Positions 44,322 through 53,251 are shown, numbered from the stretch's first letter. The stretch: 64,000 bases of DNA from CAYMZZ01 sp964395095 (GCA_964395095.1 CAYMZZ010000013.1:62001-126000); one strand, 5' to 3'. Notes: generated by a model not told the origin, from the letters alone. A program made the numbers and translations.

Positions 44322-46510
44322 TGAGAACGATCAATAAACGGAAAATGCAAAGCACCCGGTTTTGGATTTCACTATTGTTGGTAACAGCAACAAGTGCATT
44401 GTTGGCGCAGCAGCCGGCTTTTCGCGATAGCCGCCTTCCGCTGGAAAAGCGTGTGGAGGACTTGCTGAACCGGCTCAGCCTGGAGGAGAAGATATCGCTG
44501 ATGGGATACAATGCCCGACCCGTGGAAAGGCTGGGCATTCCGGCATATAACTGGTGGAATGAGGCGCTGCATGGCGTGGCCCGTGCGGGTGAAGCTACCG
44601 TTTTTCCGCAGGCCATAGCCATGGCCGCTACCTTCAACGACAGCCTGCTGCATGCAGTAGCCGATGCTATTGCCACCGAAGCAAGGGCCAAGTTTAACCT
44701 GGCCGCGGCAAGGGGAAAGCATATTCAATATATGGGGCTTACTTTCTGGTCGCCCAATATCAATATCTTTCGCGATCCACGATGGGGCCGTGGGCAGGAA
44801 ACCTACGGCGAAGATCCATTCCTCACGGCCCGCATGGGCAGTGCTTTTGTGCGGGGATTACAGGGTGATGATCCCCGTTACCTGAAAGCCGCGGCCGCCG
44901 CCAAGCATTTCGCCGTGCATAGTGGCCCGGAAAAGGGGAGACACGCATTCGATGCGGTGGTGGACGAAAAAGACCTGCGCGAAACTTATCTCTATGCATT
45001 CCGCCAGTTGGTAGATGTGGGTGTGGAATCCATCATGTGCGCCTATAACCGCCTCAACGGGCAGCCCTGCTGCGCAAGTAATAATTTGCTGAATGACATT
45101 CTGCGAAAGGAATGGAATTTTCCCGGTCATATCGTTACCGACTGTGGTGCTATAGACGACATGGTTACTTTTCACAAGTTTTACGAAAATAAAACCGAAG
45201 CAGTGGCTGCCACGCTAAAAGCAGGCACCAGCCTCGACTGCTCGGGCGATTATCAGCGTTACCTGCCCGAAGCGCTTCAGAAAGGTTTGATAAAGGAAGA
45301 AGACATTGATCGGGGGCTGAGTCTTTTATTGGCTACCCAGTTCAAATTGGGTTTTTACGATGCACCCGAATCCGTTCCGTTTAGCGACCTGGGAGCGCAG
45401 CAGGTGAATACGCCGGCTCATGTGGCACTGGCACGCCAAATGGCCGTTCAAAGTATGGTATTGCTCAAGAATGAAAAGAACATATTGCCGCTCAACAGGC
45501 AAAATTATGGAAGCATCATGGTGCTGGGCCCCAATGCCGGTGCCATGGATCCGCTGGTGGCCAACTACCATGGCATGTCGGGCAATATGGTGAGTTTTGC
45601 CGAAGGCATTACCAAAGCGGCAGGGCCGGGCATTGCGGTGCAATACGACCAGGGAAGTGATTTTACCGATACCATGCGCTTTGGCGGAATATGGGCGGCA
45701 GGCGAAAGCGATATTGCGATAGCAGTAATTGGATTAACGCCGGTATATGAAGGAGAGGAAGGTGATGCTTTTCTCGCGGCCAATGGCGGCGATAAAATGA
45801 GTCTCGATCTGCCCGCGGCACATATCGCCCTGCTACGGGAATTGCGCCGGAAAAACAAACCGGTAATTGCAGTGGTAACGGCGGGCAGCAATGTGGACCT
45901 GTCGGCTATAGAGCCTTATGCCGATGCCATCATACTGGCCTGGTATCCGGGTGAACAGGGCGGACATGCGCTGGCGGATATCGTTTTTGGAAACACATCC
46001 CCCTCCGGCCGCCTGCCGATAACATTCTACCAAAATTTTCAGGACCTGCCCGATTATGCAGATTATTCCATGAAGGGCCGCACCTATCGCTATTTCAAAG
46101 GAGAGGTACAGTATCCCTTTGGATATGGCCTGAGTTATACAAAATTTATGTACGCATGGAAGCAAAGACCTGCCGAGAAGATAGGGAAGAATGATACTAT
46201 TTCGTTCAGTATTGTTGTAAAAAACAAGGGTGATTTTGATGGAGATGAAGTGGTACAGGCTTATGTGGAATATCCGGATGGGGAGCGCATGCCGCTTCGT
46301 GAACTCAAGGCTTTTAAACGAGTAGGCCTGGCAAAGGGTACGGAAAGAATTATCAGCCTGCAGATTCCGGTGAGGGACCTGCAGAAATGGGATCTGAAAG
46401 AAAGAAAATGGAAACTATACGAAGGGGAATACCGGATTGTGCTGGGTTCCCACTCGCTCGACAGGCAACTGGAAACAACCCTTCGATACACAGCTTCGAA
46501 AAAGAAATAA
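44321..46510 (+). CDS. GH3 beta-glycosidase, beta-xylosidase/beta-glucosidase type
   Basis: Exo-acting retaining enzyme of 729 residues with a signal peptide (WISLLLVTATSALLAQ). It has the GH3 N-terminal barrel (YNWWNEALHGVARAG, a hallmark of xylosidase-like members; nucleophile aspartate in HIVTDCGAIDDM), the alpha/beta sandwich (MVLLKNEKNILPLN to VVTAGSNVDLSAIEPY) and a fibronectin-III-like tail (VKNKGDFDGDEVVQAYVEYP). It is not of the NagZ type, which has a KHFPG-H motif. In an N-glycan locus a beta-1,2-xylosidase acting on plant or invertebrate core xylose is an attractive but unproven role. A later ATG at 44345 would shorten the N-terminus by 8 residues. Confidence 0.9.
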   Translation: MRTINKRKMQSTRFWISLLLVTATSALLAQQPAFRDSRLPLEKRVEDLLNRLSLEEKISLMGYNARPVERLGIPAYNWWNEALHGVARAGEATVFPQAIAMAATFNDSLLHAVADAIATEARAKFNLAAARGKHIQYMGLTFWSPNINIFRDPRWGRGQETYGEDPFLTARMGSAFVRGLQGDDPRYLKAAAAAKHFAVHSGPEKGRHAFDAVVDEKDLRETYLYAFRQLVDVGVESIMCAYNRLNGQPCCASNNLLNDILRKEWNFPGHIVTDCGAIDDMVTFHKFYENKTEAVAATLKAGTSLDCSGDYQRYLPEALQKGLIKEEDIDRGLSLLLATQFKLGFYDAPESVPFSDLGAQQVNTPAHVALARQMAVQSMVLLKNEKNILPLNRQNYGSIMVLGPNAGAMDPLVANYHGMSGNMVSFAEGITKAAGPGIAVQYDQGSDFTDTMRFGGIWAAGESDIAIAVIGLTPVYEGEEGDAFLAANGGDKMSLDLPAAHIALLRELRRKNKPVIAVVTAGSNVDLSAIEPYADAIILAWYPGEQGGHALADIVFGNTSPSGRLPITFYQNFQDLPDYADYSMKGRTYRYFKGEVQYPFGYGLSYTKFMYAWKQRPAEKIGKNDTISFSIVVKNKGDFDGDEVVQAYVEYPDGERMPLRELKAFKRVGLAKGTERIISLQIPVRDLQKWDLKERKWKLYEGEYRIVLGSHSLDRQLETTLRYTASKKK

Positions 46511-46514
46511 GCGC

Positions 46515-48800
46515 ATGAATGGACGATGGAAAAAAATGGGGATTTTGGCCCTGTCCGGCATTTTGTTGCTGGGTTGCCGGGAGGCGAAAAAACCGGTAGA
46601 TGACCTGGCCCGCTGGGTGGATCCTTTTATTGGCACGGGTTTTCATGGCCATGTGTTCCTCGGTGCCAATCTGCCCTTTGGTGCGGTGCAATTGGGGCCG
46701 GTCAATCGCTCCGAAGGATGGGACTGGTGTTCGGGCTATCATTATTCCGATAGCACCATCATTGGTTTTTCGCACACCCACTTAAGTGGTACCGGTATTG
46801 GCGACCTGGGCGATATTTTACTCATGCCCTTCACAGGCGATGTGCCTTTATGGAAAGGCGAGCCCAACGATTATGCCACGGGTTATCTCTCCAAATTTTC
46901 GCATGAGGAAGAAATAGCCGAGCCGGGCTACTATGCCGTAACTCTTGATCGCTACCATATTCGGGCGGAACTTACTACCAGCAACCGGGTGGGATTTCAT
47001 CAATACCAGTTTCCCGTAGATGAACCCAAAAATCTGCTGATTGATTTGAAGGAAGGCATTGGCTGGGATCAGGTGACAGGCAGTTTGCTGCGTGTTGTTG
47101 GCGACAGCAGCTTGGAGGGATATCGCTATTCAACCGGATGGGCCAAAGATCAAAAGATTTATTTCCGGGCCCAATTTTCGGAACCCATTCAGGGGATCGA
47201 GATTTTTGAGGATAGCGTGAAGAAGGAAGGCAGGGAAGTGCAGGGGAAAAATATCCGCGCCAAATTGCGCTTTGGCGGCAATGCCCGCCCTTTGCAGGTG
47301 AAACTGGGCATTTCTCCGGTAAGCATGGCCAATGCTGCTACCAATATCCTTGCAGAAATTCCGCATTGGGATTTCCGGCAAACCCGCTTGCAGGCACGTG
47401 AAGCCTGGAATTCCGAGCTCAACCGGATCAAAGTGGAAAGCCCCGACAGCAGCCGGCTGCGCAATTTCTACACAGCGCTCTATCATACCATGATTGCGCC
47501 TTCGGTATTTGGCGATGTGAATGGCGATTATCGGGGTGCTGATGCCGCCAACTACAATAGCAGTCAGTTTACCAACCATACCATTTTTTCCCTTTGGGAT
47601 ACCTATCGTGCCGCCAACCCGCTATATACACTCGTTCAACCTCATCGGGTAAATGATTTTGTGAATTCCCTGCTCGCGATCTATCAGCAGCAGGGGCGAT
47701 TACCGGTATGGCACCTGGTGGGTAATGAAACCAATACCATGCCCGGCAATAGCAGCATCCAGGTTATTGCGGATGCCTACCTCAAAGGATTTCGCGGATA
47801 TGATACCAGCCTGGCCTGGGAAGCGGTAAAGCAAACCGCCATGCAGGATGCGCGTGGGTTGAAATGGGTAAAGGAGCAGGGTTTTATACCAGCCGATAGC
47901 ATGATTGAATCCACCGCGATGGCGTTGGAATATGCCATTGCCGATGCGGCCATCGCGAAGATGGCCTGGCAAATGGGTAAGAAAGAAGAGCACCAGTATT
48001 TCAGCGAAAGGGCGCAACATTACCATTGGTATTTCGATCGGCAAAGCCGGTTCATGCGCGGCCGCGTTTCCAAAACGGAATGGCGCAGCCCCTTTAGCCC
48101 CTTTGAGGCAAGACATATGCGCGATGATTTCTGCGAAGGCAATGCCTGGCAATATACCTGGCTGGTGCCGCAACATGTGGAAGGACTGATCAACCTGCTG
48201 GGTGGTGACGAAAAATTTATCGCGAAGCTGGATTCCCTCTTTACGGTAGAAGGAGATATCGGCCAGGAAGCTTCGGCCGATATTACCGGACTCATAGGCC
48301 AGTACGCGCATGGCAATGAGCCCAGCCACCATATCGCCTACCTTTATAATTATGCGGGTGCGCCCTGGAAAGCTGCCGAAAAACTGCGCTACATCGTGGA
48401 TAGCATGTACAAGGATACACCCGATGGACTTTGCGGTAATGAAGACGCGGGCCAGATGTCGGCCTGGTATATCCTTTCCGCGATGGGTCTTTACCAGGTG
48501 GACCCGGCCGGTGGGATTTTTGTGATCGGAAGTCCGGTGTTGAATAAAACAACCCTTTCGCTTCCCGCCGGAAAGGAATTTGTGCTGCGAGCCGTGAACA
48601 ATAGCGGAAGTAATATCTATGTGCAGAAAGCGGAGCTGAATGGGAAACCCTATAATAAATCCTACCTCCACTATAGCGATATTATGCAGGGCGGTGAGCT
48701 GGTACTTTATATGGGGGCCAGGCCTTCCGGAACATGGGGCATTGAACACGGGCATCGGCCCTATTCATCCCTCTATGTGCAGCCAGCTTTAATTGATTAA
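46515..48800 (+). CDS. GH92 alpha-mannosidase, lipoprotein
   Basis: Calcium-dependent inverting exo-alpha-mannosidase. The start at 46515 gives 761 residues and a lipobox (LALSGILLLGC); the frame opens 26 codons earlier inside the GH3 gene and that part has no signal character. Family features: GTGFHGHVFLGANLPFGAVQ at the N-terminus, HTHLSGTGIGDLGDIL, EGNAWQYTWLVPQHVEGL and the C-terminal NEDAGQMSAWYILSAMGLYQ with catalytic acidic residues. GH92 enzymes commonly trim alpha-1,2 or alpha-1,3 mannose of high-mannose glycans. It lies 4 bases after the GH3 gene and 19 before GH125. Confidence 0.94.
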   Translation: MNGRWKKMGILALSGILLLGCREAKKPVDDLARWVDPFIGTGFHGHVFLGANLPFGAVQLGPVNRSEGWDWCSGYHYSDSTIIGFSHTHLSGTGIGDLGDILLMPFTGDVPLWKGEPNDYATGYLSKFSHEEEIAEPGYYAVTLDRYHIRAELTTSNRVGFHQYQFPVDEPKNLLIDLKEGIGWDQVTGSLLRVVGDSSLEGYRYSTGWAKDQKIYFRAQFSEPIQGIEIFEDSVKKEGREVQGKNIRAKLRFGGNARPLQVKLGISPVSMANAATNILAEIPHWDFRQTRLQAREAWNSELNRIKVESPDSSRLRNFYTALYHTMIAPSVFGDVNGDYRGADAANYNSSQFTNHTIFSLWDTYRAANPLYTLVQPHRVNDFVNSLLAIYQQQGRLPVWHLVGNETNTMPGNSSIQVIADAYLKGFRGYDTSLAWEAVKQTAMQDARGLKWVKEQGFIPADSMIESTAMALEYAIADAAIAKMAWQMGKKEEHQYFSERAQHYHWYFDRQSRFMRGRVSKTEWRSPFSPFEARHMRDDFCEGNAWQYTWLVPQHVEGLINLLGGDEKFIAKLDSLFTVEGDIGQEASADITGLIGQYAHGNEPSHHIAYLYNYAGAPWKAAEKLRYIVDSMYKDTPDGLCGNEDAGQMSAWYILSAMGLYQVDPAGGIFVIGSPVLNKTTLSLPAGKEFVLRAVNNSGSNIYVQKAELNGKPYNKSYLHYSDIMQGGELVLYMGARPSGTWGIEHGHRPYSSLYVQPALID

Positions 48801-48819
48801 TGACTGAATACCCTTTAAT

Positions 48820-50247
48820 ATGACTACCCGAAAAGATTTCTTACGTACAGGCGGCCTTATTTCCGCCGGAGTTTTACTGGGCGCAGGACGCCTAAGTGCA
48901 CAGCCTTTATGGTCGCTGGAGAGCAAGCGGCCTCCGCTGGCAGACCGGAAATTCAAAAGTGAAGCTATTGAGCGAGTGATCGCGCAGGTGAAGAAATCTC
49001 TCCGCAGCGATGAAATGGGATGGCTGTTTGAAAACTGTTTCCCCAATACGCTTGATACCACGGTTGATTACTCCGAAAAGAATGGACGTCCGGATACTTA
49101 TGTGATCACCGGCGATATCGACGCGATGTGGTTGCGCGATAGTACGGCCCAGGTTTGGCCCTATCTGCCATTGATGAAGGAGGACCCTGCCCTGCAAAAA
49201 CTGGTGGCGGGTCTCATCAACCGCCAAACCCAATGTATCCTGCTCGACCCCTATGCCAATTCCTTCTACAAAGATGGCAGTCGCGTGAGCGAATGGAAGG
49301 AAACCGACTATACCGAAATGCGGCCCGGTGTGCACGAGCGCAAATGGGAGATCGATTCACTTTGTTATCCCATTCGGTTGGCGCACGGGTACTGGGCAGC
49401 AACGGGCGATGTATCGCCATTCAACAACGAATGGAAAGAGGGTATCCGCCTTACCTTGCAAACCTTCCGGGAACAACAGCGTAAGGAAGATAAGGGTCCC
49501 TATAAGTTTCAACGAAAAACGCATTGGGCTACGGATGGTGTACCCATCGAGGGTTATGGTTATCCGGTAAAACCAAATGGTTTGATCTGCTCCATCTTTC
49601 GCCCCAGCGATGATGCAACCATCTATCCTTATTTGATACCATCCAACTTTTTTGCGGTTGTTGCACTCAGGCAGGCAGCAGAAATCCTGAATGTTGTTGT
49701 AAAAGACAGGGAGATGGCAAATGCCTGCCACTCGTTGGCGGAAGAAGTGCAGCAGGCATTGCTGGCCTCAGCCACGGTAAAGGATCCCCGCCATGGGGAA
49801 GTATATGCCTATGAAGTAAACGGGTTCGGGAGTTTCAACCTCATGGATGATGCCAATGTGCCTTCCCTGCTCTCGTTGCCCTACCTCGGCACGATGGATA
49901 GCAACGACCCGGTTTATCAAAATACCCGCAGAATGTTGTTGTCGTCGCACAACCCTTTCTATTTCGCTGGCAAAGCTGCCCATGGTATTGGCAGCCCGCA
50001 TACGGGTATGGACCTGATATGGCCCATGTCGATTACCATGCGTGCGCTCACCAGCCATTCCGACGAGGAAATCAAGGAATGCCTGAGCCTGTTGAAGAAT
50101 ACCCATGGGGGTACCGGCTTTATGCATGAATCATTTCATAAGGATGACCCCACAAAGTTTACCCGCAAATGGTTTGCCTGGGCCAATACCCTGTTTGGAG
50201 AACTGGTTTGGAAAACCTTTCAGCAAAAGCCTCACCTGTTAAGCTAA
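48820..50247 (+). CDS. GH125 exo-alpha-1,6-mannosidase
   Basis: Inverting mannosidase that removes alpha-1,6-linked mannose, completing the work of GH92. It has 475 residues; the N-terminus TTRKDFLRTGGLISAGVLLG resembles a Tat signal with RK in place of RR, so export by Tat is possible. The alpha6/alpha6 barrel signature DIDAMWLRDSTAQVWPYLPL is present, as are QCILLDPYANSFYKDGS and GTGFMHESFHKDDPTKFTRK. GH92 and GH125 together strongly suggest a mannose-rich N-glycan or mannan target. Confidence 0.92.
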   Translation: MTTRKDFLRTGGLISAGVLLGAGRLSAQPLWSLESKRPPLADRKFKSEAIERVIAQVKKSLRSDEMGWLFENCFPNTLDTTVDYSEKNGRPDTYVITGDIDAMWLRDSTAQVWPYLPLMKEDPALQKLVAGLINRQTQCILLDPYANSFYKDGSRVSEWKETDYTEMRPGVHERKWEIDSLCYPIRLAHGYWAATGDVSPFNNEWKEGIRLTLQTFREQQRKEDKGPYKFQRKTHWATDGVPIEGYGYPVKPNGLICSIFRPSDDATIYPYLIPSNFFAVVALRQAAEILNVVVKDREMANACHSLAEEVQQALLASATVKDPRHGEVYAYEVNGFGSFNLMDDANVPSLLSLPYLGTMDSNDPVYQNTRRMLLSSHNPFYFAGKAAHGIGSPHTGMDLIWPMSITMRALTSHSDEEIKECLSLLKNTHGGTGFMHESFHKDDPTKFTRKWFAWANTLFGELVWKTFQQKPHLLS

Positions 50248-50258
50248 AGACTATTTTC

Positions 50259-51317
50259 ATGCGCCCAAATTCGCGAACAACAGGAAGTATTGTAGCTCTC
50301 GGCTTTTTCCTATGGTTACTATCCTGCAATAACGCAGATAGAAATCCTGCAAGGATGGAGCTGAAATCGGAATTCATATTTGATACGGCCTCCTTTGCCA
50401 GTTGCCATGCTTCCACTATTGCCGAAACCCCCGCAGGTTTGGTAGCGGCCTGGTTTGGCGGAACCGAAGAAAAACATCCGGATGTGGAGATCTGGTTCAG
50501 CCGGCAAAAGGAAGGGAAATGGACAGCACCACAAGCGGTGGCCAACGGCATTCAACACGATTCGCTCCGCTATCCCTGCTGGAACCCGGTGCTGTTTCAA
50601 TACCCGGGCGGTCCGCTGATGCTCTTCTATAAAGTGGGTCCTGATCCCGTTAGCTGGTGGGGCGAATATATTGTTTCAAACGACAATGGTCTCAACTGGT
50701 CGGCACCTGTACGTTTGCCGGAGGGTATCCTGGGCCCTATCAAGAATAAACCGGTGCTGATGCCTGATGGCCGCCTGATTTCACCATCCAGTACCGAGAA
50801 TGCGGCCGATGGTCGCTGGCAGGTGCACCTCGAAATTAGTAGCGACACCGGGCGCACCTGGACGAAAACGGAGCCACTCAACGATGGCTTGCAGTTTCAT
50901 ATTATTCAACCCAGCCTCCTGGTTTATGGAAAGGATACGCTGCAGTTGGTTTGCCGCAGCATGGAGAACAGGTTGGTGAGCCACTGGTCATACAACAATG
51001 GACAAAGCTGGTCGGCTGCCGATACCATCCCGGTGCCGAATCCGAATTCGGGTACCGATGCGGTGAGTTTGCAGGATGGCCGGCAGTTGCTGCTGTATAA
51101 CCCCACGCAGCGCTATGAAGGGAAATGGGGTGGACCGCGCAGCCCATTGAGTGTGGCCATTTCTGAGAATGGAAAGGATTGGCAGGAAATAGCGCAGTTG
51201 GAAACCGAGCCCGGCGAGTTTTCCTATCCGGCGGTAATACAGTCGGCCGATGGCAAACTGCATATCACATATACCTGGAAAAGGGAGAAGATCAGGCATG
51301 TGGAGTTGCGTCTTTAG
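50259..51317 (+). CDS. BNR-repeat (sialidase-fold) lipoprotein of uncertain activity
   Basis: A 352-residue beta-propeller protein. The start at 50259 gives a lipobox (GFFLWLLSCNNADRN). Asp-box-like repeats are visible (SNDNGLNW, SSDTGRTW, SYNNGQSW), and it falls in the BNR_2 group. The R-I-P motif needed in GH33 sialidases is absent; the corresponding start of the propeller reads FASCHASTIAETPAGLVAAW. The label sialidase would therefore be unsafe; another glycosidase, an esterase or a binding role is possible. It is last in the glycosidase block, 11 bases after GH125. Confidence 0.75.
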   Translation: MRPNSRTTGSIVALGFFLWLLSCNNADRNPARMELKSEFIFDTASFASCHASTIAETPAGLVAAWFGGTEEKHPDVEIWFSRQKEGKWTAPQAVANGIQHDSLRYPCWNPVLFQYPGGPLMLFYKVGPDPVSWWGEYIVSNDNGLNWSAPVRLPEGILGPIKNKPVLMPDGRLISPSSTENAADGRWQVHLEISSDTGRTWTKTEPLNDGLQFHIIQPSLLVYGKDTLQLVCRSMENRLVSHWSYNNGQSWSAADTIPVPNPNSGTDAVSLQDGRQLLLYNPTQRYEGKWGGPRSPLSVAISENGKDWQEIAQLETEPGEFSYPAVIQSADGKLHITYTWKREKIRHVELRL

Positions 51318-51359
51318 CAAGAATCGGGTTGACGCTGCGCGACTGAAAAGATAGCTTTG
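51317..51359 (+). promoter_or_regulatory. Promoter with 16-bp shared element, methyltransferase gene
   Basis: GCAAGAATCGGGTTGA (51317-51332) ends in a GTTG that serves as -33 box; after 20 bp comes a perfect -7 box TAGCTTTG (51352-51359). The identical 16 bases recur upstream of the hydrolase gene at 52265. The expected start site is within a few bases of the ATG at 51366, so the mRNA may be leaderless. Confidence 0.65.
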
Positions 51360-51365
51360 TAAAAA

Positions 51366-52223
51366 ATGGGAGCTATGTCAACGCAGGAAATGACCAACTA
51401 CGAGCGTATCGCAGAGGCGATTGACTATATTCATACACATTTTCGCGAGCAGCCCGACCTGGAAGAAGTGGCGCGGCAGGTGCATTTGAGCCCCTATCAT
51501 TTTCAACGATTATTTACCGAATGGGCAGGCGTGAGCCCCAAGAAGTTTCTACAGTATCTGACAGTGGATTATGCCAAAAACCTGCTGAAGCAACCCGGTC
51601 GCAACCTCCTGGATACAGCATTTGAAACAGGCTTATCCGGTACGGGGCGCCTACACGATCTTTTTATCCGCATCGAGGGGATGACACCCGGTGAATACAG
51701 GCAGGGTGGCGCGGCCCTTTCCATTCAGTATGCTTTTTATCCTACTACTTTTGGTAAAATGCTGGTGGCTTCCACCTCCAGGGGCATTTGCCACATGGCT
51801 TTTGTGGAATCGGAGGAGGATGCCCTGGAAAAACTGCAAGCCGAATTTCCACAGGCAGCCATGCAGTTGGGTATGGATGCGATGCAGCAAAAGGCGATGG
51901 CCTTTTTCCGGCACGACTGGTATCAGCCGGAGCAGGTGAAGCTGCACCTGCGTGGTTCGGCGTTTCAATTGAAAGTATGGGAAACCCTGCTGAAAATACC
52001 CGCAGGCAGCCTGGCCTCCTATGCCGATGTCGCCCAGGCCATCGATCGACCCGGCGCCGCCCGGGCAGTGGGTACCGCCATCGGACAGAATCCCGTTGCT
52101 TTCCTGATCCCCTGCCATAGAGTAATACAAAATAGCGGCAGCTTTGGACAGTACCATTGGGGCAGCACCCGCAAAACGGCCATCATTGGTTGGGAAGCCG
52201 CGCATTTCGGGCAAACAGCCTGA
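51366..52223 (+). CDS. AraC-type HTH and O6-methylguanine-DNA methyltransferase fusion (Ada-like)
   Basis: A 285-residue protein that should repair O6-alkylguanine and regulate transcription. The N-terminal part is an AraC HTH (about 10-115: DLEEVARQVHLSPYHFQRLF and a second helix pair ending MTPGEYRQGG). The C-terminal methyltransferase has the acceptor cysteine Cys250 in IPCHRV, the arginine finger region RAVGTAIGQNP and the SFGQYHWG segment. The Ada N-terminal zinc domain that senses methylphosphotriesters is absent, so any switching must depend on other chemistry. Start could also be at 51375. Its promoter carries an element shared with the next gene. Confidence 0.92.
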   Translation: MGAMSTQEMTNYERIAEAIDYIHTHFREQPDLEEVARQVHLSPYHFQRLFTEWAGVSPKKFLQYLTVDYAKNLLKQPGRNLLDTAFETGLSGTGRLHDLFIRIEGMTPGEYRQGGAALSIQYAFYPTTFGKMLVASTSRGICHMAFVESEEDALEKLQAEFPQAAMQLGMDAMQQKAMAFFRHDWYQPEQVKLHLRGSAFQLKVWETLLKIPAGSLASYADVAQAIDRPGAARAVGTAIGQNPVAFLIPCHRVIQNSGSFGQYHWGSTRKTAIIGWEAAHFGQTA

Positions 52224-52264
52224 TCTTGCTGATTGTCGTGTAAAACAACTATTTTTTTAACTCC

Positions 52265-52307
52265 GCAAGAATCGGGTTGATAGATGGTCTTCAGTTCTGC
52301 AATTTTG
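52265..52307 (+). promoter_or_regulatory. Promoter with 16-bp shared element, hydrolase gene
   Basis: The same GCAAGAATCGGGTTGA (52265-52280) supplies GTTG as -33; 20 bp further is CAATTTTG (52300-52307), one mismatch from the -7 consensus. Geometry is identical to the promoter at 51317. The start codon at 52318 lies about 10 bases beyond the -7 box. Confidence 0.6.
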
Positions 52308-52317
52308 AGAAAAAAAG

Positions 52318-53046
52318 ATGAAGACATTTATCCTCGTGCATGGTTCCTGGCATAGCGCCTGGAACTGGCACAAAGTGGTGCCGCTTCTGGAAAAAGCAGG
52401 ACATAAAGCCATTGCGGTCGATTTACCCGGTATGGGTCGCGACAAAACGCCGATAGCCGAAGTGCGGATGAAAGACACCGTGGATTTTCTGTGCCGGCTG
52501 ATTGATCAGCAGGAAGGGAAAGTGATATTGCTGGGGCATAGCAAGAATGGCATAATGATTTCGCAGGCGGCGGAGTACAGGGCTGCCAAAATAGAAAAGC
52601 TGATTTACCTGGCGGCCTACCTGGTACCGAATGGAAAAACACAAAGGGAATATTCCCTGCTCGATACCCATGGCTGGCTGAAGCCCTATGTAACGCAGCA
52701 TCCCGAAACGGGCTCGCATACCTTGCAGGCGGCGATTTATGAGCAGGGATTGTATCACGACTGCGAACCGTATATCACCGAACTCGCACGCTATTTGCTG
52801 AGCCATGAGCCGGTTGAGTCGGGGATTACCCCGCTGCAACTCACCGAAGAAAATTTCGGGTCTGTTCCGCGTATATATATAGAATGTACAGAAGACCGTG
52901 CGGTTACGCCATTCATTCAGCAGAAAATGTATAAGGAGATGCCCTGCGAGAAAGTGTATCAAATGAACAGCAGCCATTCGCCATTTTTCAGCCAGCCGCA
53001 AAAGCTGGTGGAGATTTTGTTGGAGTGCGTGGGAGTTGAGGGTTGA
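52318..53046 (+). CDS. Alpha/beta hydrolase (EstC/salicylate-esterase-like)
   Basis: A 242-residue cytoplasmic alpha/beta hydrolase without signal peptide. The oxyanion motif is VHGSWHSAWNW (residues 7-17), the nucleophile Ser75 in LLGHSKNG, the acid in YIECTEDRAV and the catalytic histidine in MNSSHSPFF near the C-terminus. The family includes esterases of plant hydroxynitrile-lyase type. It follows the Ada-like gene with its own promoter, and both promoters share 16 identical bases, so the two are probably co-regulated. Substrate unknown. The gene end runs into a GGGTTTAGGGTTT tract. Confidence 0.85.
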   Translation: MKTFILVHGSWHSAWNWHKVVPLLEKAGHKAIAVDLPGMGRDKTPIAEVRMKDTVDFLCRLIDQQEGKVILLGHSKNGIMISQAAEYRAAKIEKLIYLAAYLVPNGKTQREYSLLDTHGWLKPYVTQHPETGSHTLQAAIYEQGLYHDCEPYITELARYLLSHEPVESGITPLQLTEENFGSVPRIYIECTEDRAVTPFIQQKMYKEMPCEKVYQMNSSHSPFFSQPQKLVEILLECVGVEG

Positions 53047-53118
53047 GGGTTTAGGGTTTAGGGTTTAAGGTTTAGGGTTTAAGGTTTAAGGTTGAGGGTT
53101 TAGGGTTTAAGGTTTTTA
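53030..53118 (+). repeat. GGGTTTAGGG/GGTTTAAGG tract after the hydrolase gene
   Basis: About ten imperfect GGGTTTA/GGTTTAA units begin over the last codons and the TGA stop of the hydrolase. It looks telomere-like but is one of the sense-oriented, stop-rich tracts of this genome. The matching reverse-oriented tract closes the spacer at 53561-53622. Confidence 0.8.
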
Positions 53119-53172
53119 TAAGATGAGTTTATAGTGCTGAACAATTAACCGCAATTACATGATCCCCAAAAA

Positions 53173-53215
53173 TTCTGCGTTCTTCTGCGGAACTATCTGC
53201 GCAAATCTGTGGGAA
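53173..53215. repeat. ATCTGCG palindromic element, copy D (left arm only)
   Basis: TTCTGCGTTCTTCTGCGG followed by ATCTGCGCAAATCTGTGGG and AAA: a diverged left arm with no complementary right arm and no GCACTTT loop. Confidence 0.5.
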
Positions 53216-53251
53216 ACTCTCCTGAACGATGAAGTTGTTTAAAATGTTGAA

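Noticed and set aside
50259..51317. Second sialidase
   Set aside because: Asp boxes alone were not accepted because the RIP arginine motif is missing.
51366..52223. Truncated Ada protein
   Set aside because: The lack of the zinc domain is normal for the two-domain HTH-methyltransferase group; promoter and start are intact, so it is not a pseudogene.
53030..53118. Telomere-like GGGTTTA repeats
   Set aside because: Short, irregular and internal to a bacterial replicon; they match the class of stop-rich tracts found after other genes.
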